This document shows, one piece after another, positions 29,553-33,673 of a stretch of DNA of 33,673 nucleotides. The notes below the pieces were generated by a model that had not been told where the DNA came from, did no database searches, and saw only the letters and a list, made by a program, of their open reading frames with translations. Made by a program: the position numbers and the translations under genes. How positions within the stretch are numbered: the first letter of the stretch is position 1; each line of letters starts with the position of its first letter. This DNA comes from Candidatus Kuenenbacteria bacterium (GTDB taxonomy: Bacteria; Patescibacteriota; Patescibacteriia; UBA2196; GWA2-42-15): assembly GCA_012798565.1 (NCBI GenBank), contig JAAZMX010000028.1, positions 1 through 33,673 of the forward strand, in the 5' to 3' direction.

Positions 29553-29906
29553 GTGATGTTGTATCTAATTAGTATTTTTGGAACGGTGAAAAAATCGTTA
29601 TCGTTGGGTAATACCACGGTGGCAATTTGTAATTTCAAGCCACCGAAACGCACGCATTCTAATGTTTTAGAGATGTCCTTTCCAAGGATATTTTTAGGGA
29701 AGAGGTTTGTTGGTGGAATTTCCGTTGGCTTAATAGCGTTTAACGGAAAGTGGACCAACTTGGGCTCGGCGCGTACCCACCGATTGAGCAAAAAAATCGT
29801 GGGTCGAGCGGCCGGTAAGGGAGAGAGGTGGGTGCTGTATCGACAGGGGAATAGGTGGCTGGCGGTAGATTGGGAATGGGCCACCGAATCAAAGAATGTG
29901 AAATAG
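29553..29906 (+). CDS. Unrecognised small basic protein, SD-led
   Basis: GGAAGGA at 29540-29546 precedes adjacent in-frame GTG 29553 and ATG 29556. The 117 residues are basic, with a hydrophobic start (MMLYLISIFGTVKK), a patterned beta-like middle (NTTVAICNFKPP..., FVGGISVGLIAFNGKW), and a C-terminal part rich in W and R (GERWVLYRQGNRWLAVDWEW). No known domain is obvious. The unusual ribosome-binding site and the stop-to-start gap of 15 bp suggest co-translation with the preceding ORF. A terminator follows. Confidence 0.5.
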   Translation: MMLYLISIFGTVKKSLSLGNTTVAICNFKPPKRTHSNVLEMSFPRIFLGKRFVGGISVGLIAFNGKWTNLGSARTHRLSKKIVGRAAGKGERWVLYRQGNRWLAVDWEWATESKNVK

Positions 29907-29921
29907 CATCTTGTTTAATTT

Positions 29922-29960
29922 AAAAGCCCCGGCGGGAATTTCCAGTCGGGGCTTGTCTTT
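29922..29960. terminator. Bidirectional terminator between the small-ORF cluster and ruvA
   Basis: AAGCCCCG ... CGGGGCTT, 8 perfect pairs, followed by GTCTTT on the plus strand and preceded by AATTTAAA, which gives T-rich sequence on the minus strand. Confidence 0.7.
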
Positions 29961-29967
29961 ATATAAA

Positions 29968-30543
29968 TTATTTTCCTAGATATTTCAATGCGGATTTGAG
30001 TTGATCTTCCATTCTGGTGACATCGGGCGGAAGTTTTTTGAGGGCGTCGCGGATGTCGCGTTCGGAGTAGCCGAGCGAGAGAAGAGCGTCAAAGGCTTCA
30101 GTATCTGATTGGGAGAGATCGATTTCTTTTTCTGAAACAGGCAGAGCGTCCAGTTTATTTTTTAACTCCACGACAATGCGCTCGGCAGTTTTCTTACCGA
30201 TGCCGGAAACTTTGTAGAGGATGGCAGGCTCGTCGCGGAGAATGGCTTTTTTGAGATCAGACAGTTTGGCGGCATCCAGAACGCCCAGGGCAGTTTTGGG
30301 TCCGACACCGGAGATGGTGATCAGGAGTTCAAAAAAGTGCAATTCTTCTGGGCTGGGAAAACCAAAGAGGGTCATGGCGTCTTCGGAGTGACGGAGATGG
30401 GTGTGGAGCTCGATTGTCTCGTCAATTTTTACTTTGGCCAAAAGTGAGGCTGGGACAAAAATTTGATAGCCGATATTGTTGACCAGGAGAGTGATAGTTT
30501 TGGATGTTTTGGAGAGAAGGGAACCCTTGAGATAGGAAATCAT
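29968..30543 (-). CDS. ruvA: Holliday junction DNA helicase subunit RuvA
   Basis: Binds four-way junctions as a tetramer and loads RuvB. The start is ATG 30543 (MISYLKGSLL); the six residues before it in the ORF track come from the upstream repeat. An N-terminal OB domain (LVNNIGYQIFVPASL, HLRHSEDAMTLFGF) is followed by two helix-hairpin-helix motifs (ITISGVGPKTALGVL and VSGIGKKTAERIVVELK). The C-terminal RuvB-contact domain is reduced but present (AFDALLSLGYSERDIRDAL). The length of 191 is normal. It is alone on the minus strand, separate from ruvB. Confidence 0.95.
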   Translation of the reverse strand: MISYLKGSLLSKTSKTITLLVNNIGYQIFVPASLLAKVKIDETIELHTHLRHSEDAMTLFGFPSPEELHFFELLITISGVGPKTALGVLDAAKLSDLKKAILRDEPAILYKVSGIGKKTAERIVVELKNKLDALPVSEKEIDLSQSDTEAFDALLSLGYSERDIRDALKKLPPDVTRMEDQLKSALKYLGK

Positions 30544-30549
30544 AAAAAA

Positions 30550-30585
30550 GCATTTAAACATTTAAGCATTTAAACATTTAAGCAT
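30550..30585 (-). repeat. TTTAAACATTTAAGCA tandem repeat upstream of ruvA
   Basis: CATTTAAACATTTAAGC units run up to the ruvA start and are partly complementary to the TTTAGATGTTTAAATG tract at 30622-30650. A long AT hairpin could therefore form over the ruvA leader. Confidence 0.65.
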
Positions 30586-30723
30586 AATCATTGGGCAGCC
30601 AATAAGGGAATTGACAGGGTATTTAGATGTTTAAATGTTTATATGTTTTGATGAAGTAAGTGTAGCTTATTTGGGCTAATTTTGGAATGATTGGATCAGT
30701 TAAGGGGTGGATAAGGTGTGGAT

Positions 30724-30751
30724 TTGACAGATTCGTGGATTTTGGTATAAT
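30724..30751 (+). promoter_or_regulatory. Strong sigma70-like promoter upstream of the 23S gene
   Basis: TTGACA, 16-bp spacer, TATAAT: both boxes are perfect. Expected start is near 30758, about 370 bp before mature 23S rRNA. It is the best promoter match on the plus strand. Confidence 0.8.
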
Positions 30752-30819
30752 AGCTAGGTAGTAAAAAAGAGAGAGGCGGTGAGCTAAATTTGCCTTAAAA
30801 TATAGTGAAAATTAATAAT

Positions 30820-30861
30820 ATGAAAAAAGTAACATTATTCACCAATAGTCTAAGCGGTTAG
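30820..30861 (+). CDS. 13-codon leader-peptide-like ORF
   Basis: ATG 30820 to TAG 30859-30861 encodes MKKVTLFTNSLSG. Its last codons (CTA AGC GG) are perfectly complementary to CCGCTTAG at 30889-30896, the left arm of the following terminator. Ribosome position could therefore decide which hairpin forms. There is no clear Shine-Dalgarno and no run of a single amino acid. Confidence 0.35.
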   Translation: MKKVTLFTNSLSG

Positions 30862-30911
30862 CTTTTAAACTGTTTTTTTCGCAACCAGCCGCTTAGCAAG
30901 AGCGGTTTTTT
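30850..30911 (+). terminator. Attenuator-like hairpin pair upstream of 23S rRNA
   Basis: CCGCT tagcaag AGCGG followed by TTTTTT (30889-30911) is a conventional terminator. The upstream CTAAGCGG (30850-30857) pairs with CCGCTTAG (30889-30896) and would exclude it. From here to 31126 I see a TACAAATA repeat tract, the small hairpin AGGG caaga CCCT, GGGAGGTGAGAGGA, and a hairpin next to the 23S 5' end, but no convincing second promoter. Confidence 0.55.
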
Positions 30912-31104
30912 GTTACTCCTACAAATCTACAAATATTATACAAACATACAAATAATACAAATAATACAAAAGATAGAGAATAAATTCAGTTTTTAGGGCA
31001 AGACCCTGACAAGTGGATTGATTCAGATAGCAACTCAACAATTTTATAACGGGAGGTGAGAGGAAAAATTGCAATCATGTAATTTTAAATTAGAGAATCA
31101 TGCA

Positions 31105-31131
31105 ATTCCTAAAATATAAATTTTTAGGAAT
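31105..31131 (+). other. Hairpin at the 5' boundary of 23S rRNA
   Basis: ATTCCTAAAA ... TTTTAGGAAT, 10 pairs, ends within a few bases of the predicted mature 5' end. It may guide processing or compete with helix H1. Confidence 0.45.
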
Positions 31132-31795
31132 CCGTAACTCAAGGCGTGTGGTGGATGCCTAGACATCAAAAAGCGATGAAGGACGTAGCAGCCTGCGATA
31201 AGCCTCGGTTAGGTGGCAAGCAACCTGTGATCCGAGGATTTCCGAATGGGGAAACCTATGAGCGCAAAACGCTCATGTTCTGGCGTAAGCCAGAGAGCAT
31301 ACCCGCTGAAGTGAAACATCTCAGTAGGCGGTGGAAAATAAATCAATCGAGATTCTCCTAGTAGTGGCGAACGAACGGGGAATAGCCCAAACTCTTTCAA
31401 GTGTTTATTGCGGCGAGACAATGTTTTATTATGTTGTCGCAAAGCAATAATAAAGGTGCAAACCGTTGCTTGATTGAGGGTTGTAAGACAAGTGCGTTTC
31501 TGTCGTTTGTAAGACAGAAGATTAGTTACAAAAATTATTATTAGCCGAAAGCCATTGGAAAATGGCAACCAAAGTGGGTGATAGTCCCGTAGGCAAAAAT
31601 AATAGTTCTAATCAGCAGTTGTTCTTGAGTAAAGCGAGACACGTGCAATCTTGCTTGAAGCCGGGTCGACTATGATCCAAGGCTAAATATTTTTGATGAT
31701 CGATAGTGAACTAGTACCATGAGGGAAAGGTTAAAAGCACCCCGGTTAGGGGGATGAAATAGTATCTGAAACCACATGCTGACATAGAATCAGAG

Positions 31796-31812
31796 CCCGC
31801 CGATTTGGCGGG
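31796..31812 (+). repeat. CCCGCCGATTTGGCGGG hairpin inside 23S rRNA (domain II)
   Basis: A helix tip of the same sequence family as 5267-5281 and the vanW terminator stem. Confidence 0.6.
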
Positions 31813-32371
31813 TGATGGTGTGCCTATTGAAGAATGAGCCAACGAGTTTATTTATGTTACTTGTTTAATCCCCTTAAGGGGGAGAAGGCAAAGGGAAACC
31901 GAGTCTTAAACGGGCGTATACCTTTTTAATATTATTGGCTTGACCTTTAAGTCAATAATATTGAAATGGTAAGGTAGCATGGATAAAACCCGAAACCAGG
32001 CGAGCTAACCATGGACAGGATGAACCCTGAGTAAAATCAGGAGGAGGTCCGAACCCACCAGCCGTGCAACACTGGGGGATGAGCCGTGGCTAGGGGTGAA
32101 ATTCCAATCGAGCTTGGTAATAGCTGGTTCTCCTCGAAATAGCTTATGGGCTAGCGTCTTTTGTTCACATCCAGGGGTAGAGCACTGGAAGGAAGTGGAG
32201 TGGTTCGCCATATCCCTTTCTATCAAACTCCGAATACTGGGTGTTTATAAAAAGGCAGTAAGACTACGGGGGCTAAGCTTCGTCAGTCAAAAGGGGAACA
32301 GCCCACAATCTTAGGTTAAGGTCCCCAAATCTACGTTAAGTGTGAAAGGTAGTGGATTTTCTTATACAACT

Positions 32372-32423
<52 letters not shown>

Positions 32424-33430
32424 AGTCAAGAATTTCTGCGCCGAAAATTTATCGGGGCTCAAACGTAGTACCGAAACTAAGGGCTCCGACGCAAGTCGGA
32501 GCGGTAGAGGAGTATTCTATATTTGATGAAGTCGTTTCGTGAGGAACGGTGGAGGATATAGAAGTAAGAATGTTGGCATGAGTAGCATGAAGGCCGGTGA
32601 GAAACCGGCCCACCAAAAATCCAAGGTTTCCTGGGCAACGCTAATCGACCCAGGGTTAGGCGATCCTAACCACGTATCCAAACGGATACGGGGGATGGAA
32701 GAGCAGGTTAATATTCCTGCCCTACGCGCGTATTATCCTCACATTGACACATCTTGAAGCTGGGAGCATATTTTGGCTATATATGTTTGTTCTGACGTAA
32801 AGTCGGGATGAAGAAGCAAAGCCTCCGGGCAGAGCGAATTTTCGGGGACAAGGTGTCGAGAAAAGATGTGTTGTTAGGTATGCACGTAACCGTACCGTAA
32901 ACCGACTCAGGTGGGTGAGGCGAGAAGCCTAAGGTGAACGAGATAACCATTATTAAGGAACTCGGCAAATTAACGGGCGTAACTTCGGAATATGCCCTCC
33001 CCGATGCAAATCGGGGCGCAGTTAAAGAACTCAAGCGACTGTTTACCAAAAACACAGGTCCCTGCTAAAGTCGTAAGACTATGTATAGGGACTGATGCCT
33101 GGCCAGTGTCAGAACGTTAAGTAGAGAGGTGCAAGCCTTGAAACCAAGCGCTGATGAACGCCGGCGATAACTATAATCGTCCTAAGGTAGCGAAATTCCT
33201 TGACGGGTGAGTTCCGTCCCGCACGAATGGCATAACGACTTGAGAACTGTCTTGATAATGGGCTCGGCGAAATTGCAATGGCGGTAAAGATGCCGCCTCC
33301 TCACAGTTAGACGAAAAGACCCCGTGAAGCTTTACTATAACTTGATATTGATATATAAGACGTCCATGTTCAGCATAGGTGGGAGCCTAGGCGACAGTGA
33401 GATACCACCCTTGGCATTTTGTATATCTAA

Positions 33431-33447
33431 CCCGCCGATTCGGCGGG
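33431..33447 (+). repeat. CCCGCCGATTCGGCGGG hairpin inside 23S rRNA (near E. coli 2200)
   Basis: Replaces the helix tip that precedes GGACAGTATCTGGTGGGTAG. Its core is identical to the intergenic hairpin at 5267-5281. Confidence 0.6.
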
Positions 33448-33673
33448 GACAGTATCTGGTGGGTAGTTTGAGTGGGGCGCTCGCCTCCTAAAAGGTAACG
33501 GAGGCGCTTAAAGGTTGGTTAGCTCCGGATGGAAATCGGAGCGATAGAGCAAACTCATAAACCATCTTTACTGCAAGACCCATATGTCGCGCAGTCACGA
33601 AAGTGTAAGTTAGTGAACCGACCATTCTCATATAGGAGAGTGGAAGATCAACAAATAAAAGCTACTCCGGGGA

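Noticed and set aside
30758-30911. tRNA gene upstream of 23S
   Set aside because: No cloverleaf, T-loop consensus or acceptor pairing could be drawn; the hairpins form an attenuator/terminator pattern instead.

Overview
The window looks like a chromosome segment of a Candidate Phyla Radiation / Patescibacteria-type bacterium. This rests on indirect evidence: many small CPR-style membrane proteins (a DUF5652-like protein, a VanW-family protein, a PH-domain membrane protein), a lone PilB-type ATPase, mostly absent Shine-Dalgarno sequences, A/T-rich simple-sequence repeats between and inside genes, and a 23S rRNA gene with no 16S gene upstream in more than 30 kb. TGA acts as a stop (for example in yraN), so the UGA-recoding CPR lineages are unlikely.

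Layout. (1) 1-4400 is an AT-rich accessory island on the minus strand. A two-gene restriction-modification module (nuclease-methylase fusion plus HsdS) lies between imperfect inverted repeats whose outer edges carry integron-like core boxes (GTTAGGC / GCCTAAC). At the left edge, beyond a palindromic attC-like site, lie the first 18 codons of an Erm-like rRNA methyltransferase. A tyrosine recombinase (4418-5248) diverges from this array, which is the geometry of an integron. (2) 5293-8341 holds a Wzx/MurJ-like flippase and an O-antigen-ligase-like gene broken in two at a 4 x 7-bp tandem repeat. (3) 8404-16814 holds a PilB-like ATPase, a convergent LysM/M23 peptidase, leuS, a small membrane protein, a glutamate dehydrogenase and a histidine phosphatase. 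(4) 16960-18609 holds a second R-M module (HNH nuclease plus m5C methylase) bracketed by a 15-bp direct repeat. (5) 18755-23758 holds a SpoU-type methylase preceded by two decayed copies of its own 5' end, then rnhB, a SAM methyltransferase, a small membrane protein, yraN, a DUF3006 protein and a VanW protein. (6) 23884-28995 holds a DUF5652-like protein, a candidate small RNA gene on the minus strand, an M18 aminopeptidase, ruvB, two membrane proteins and queA. (7) 29054-29906 is a cluster of unrecognised small ORFs with strong Shine-Dalgarno sites. (8) ruvA, then a promoter, leader ORF and attenuator-like hairpin, and then a 23S rRNA gene that runs off the right end.

The strongest candidates for something undescribed are the integron-like R-M cassette next to a Xer-type recombinase, the orphan small RNA gene at about 24172-24335, the attenuator-like leader before an unlinked 23S gene, and the SD-led small-ORF cluster containing an in-frame UAA. 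Repeat tracts have also entered coding regions in frame (leuS, queA, the O-antigen ligase, the flippase C-terminus), recalling Rickettsia palindromic elements. All functions are read from sequence motifs; no database search was run.
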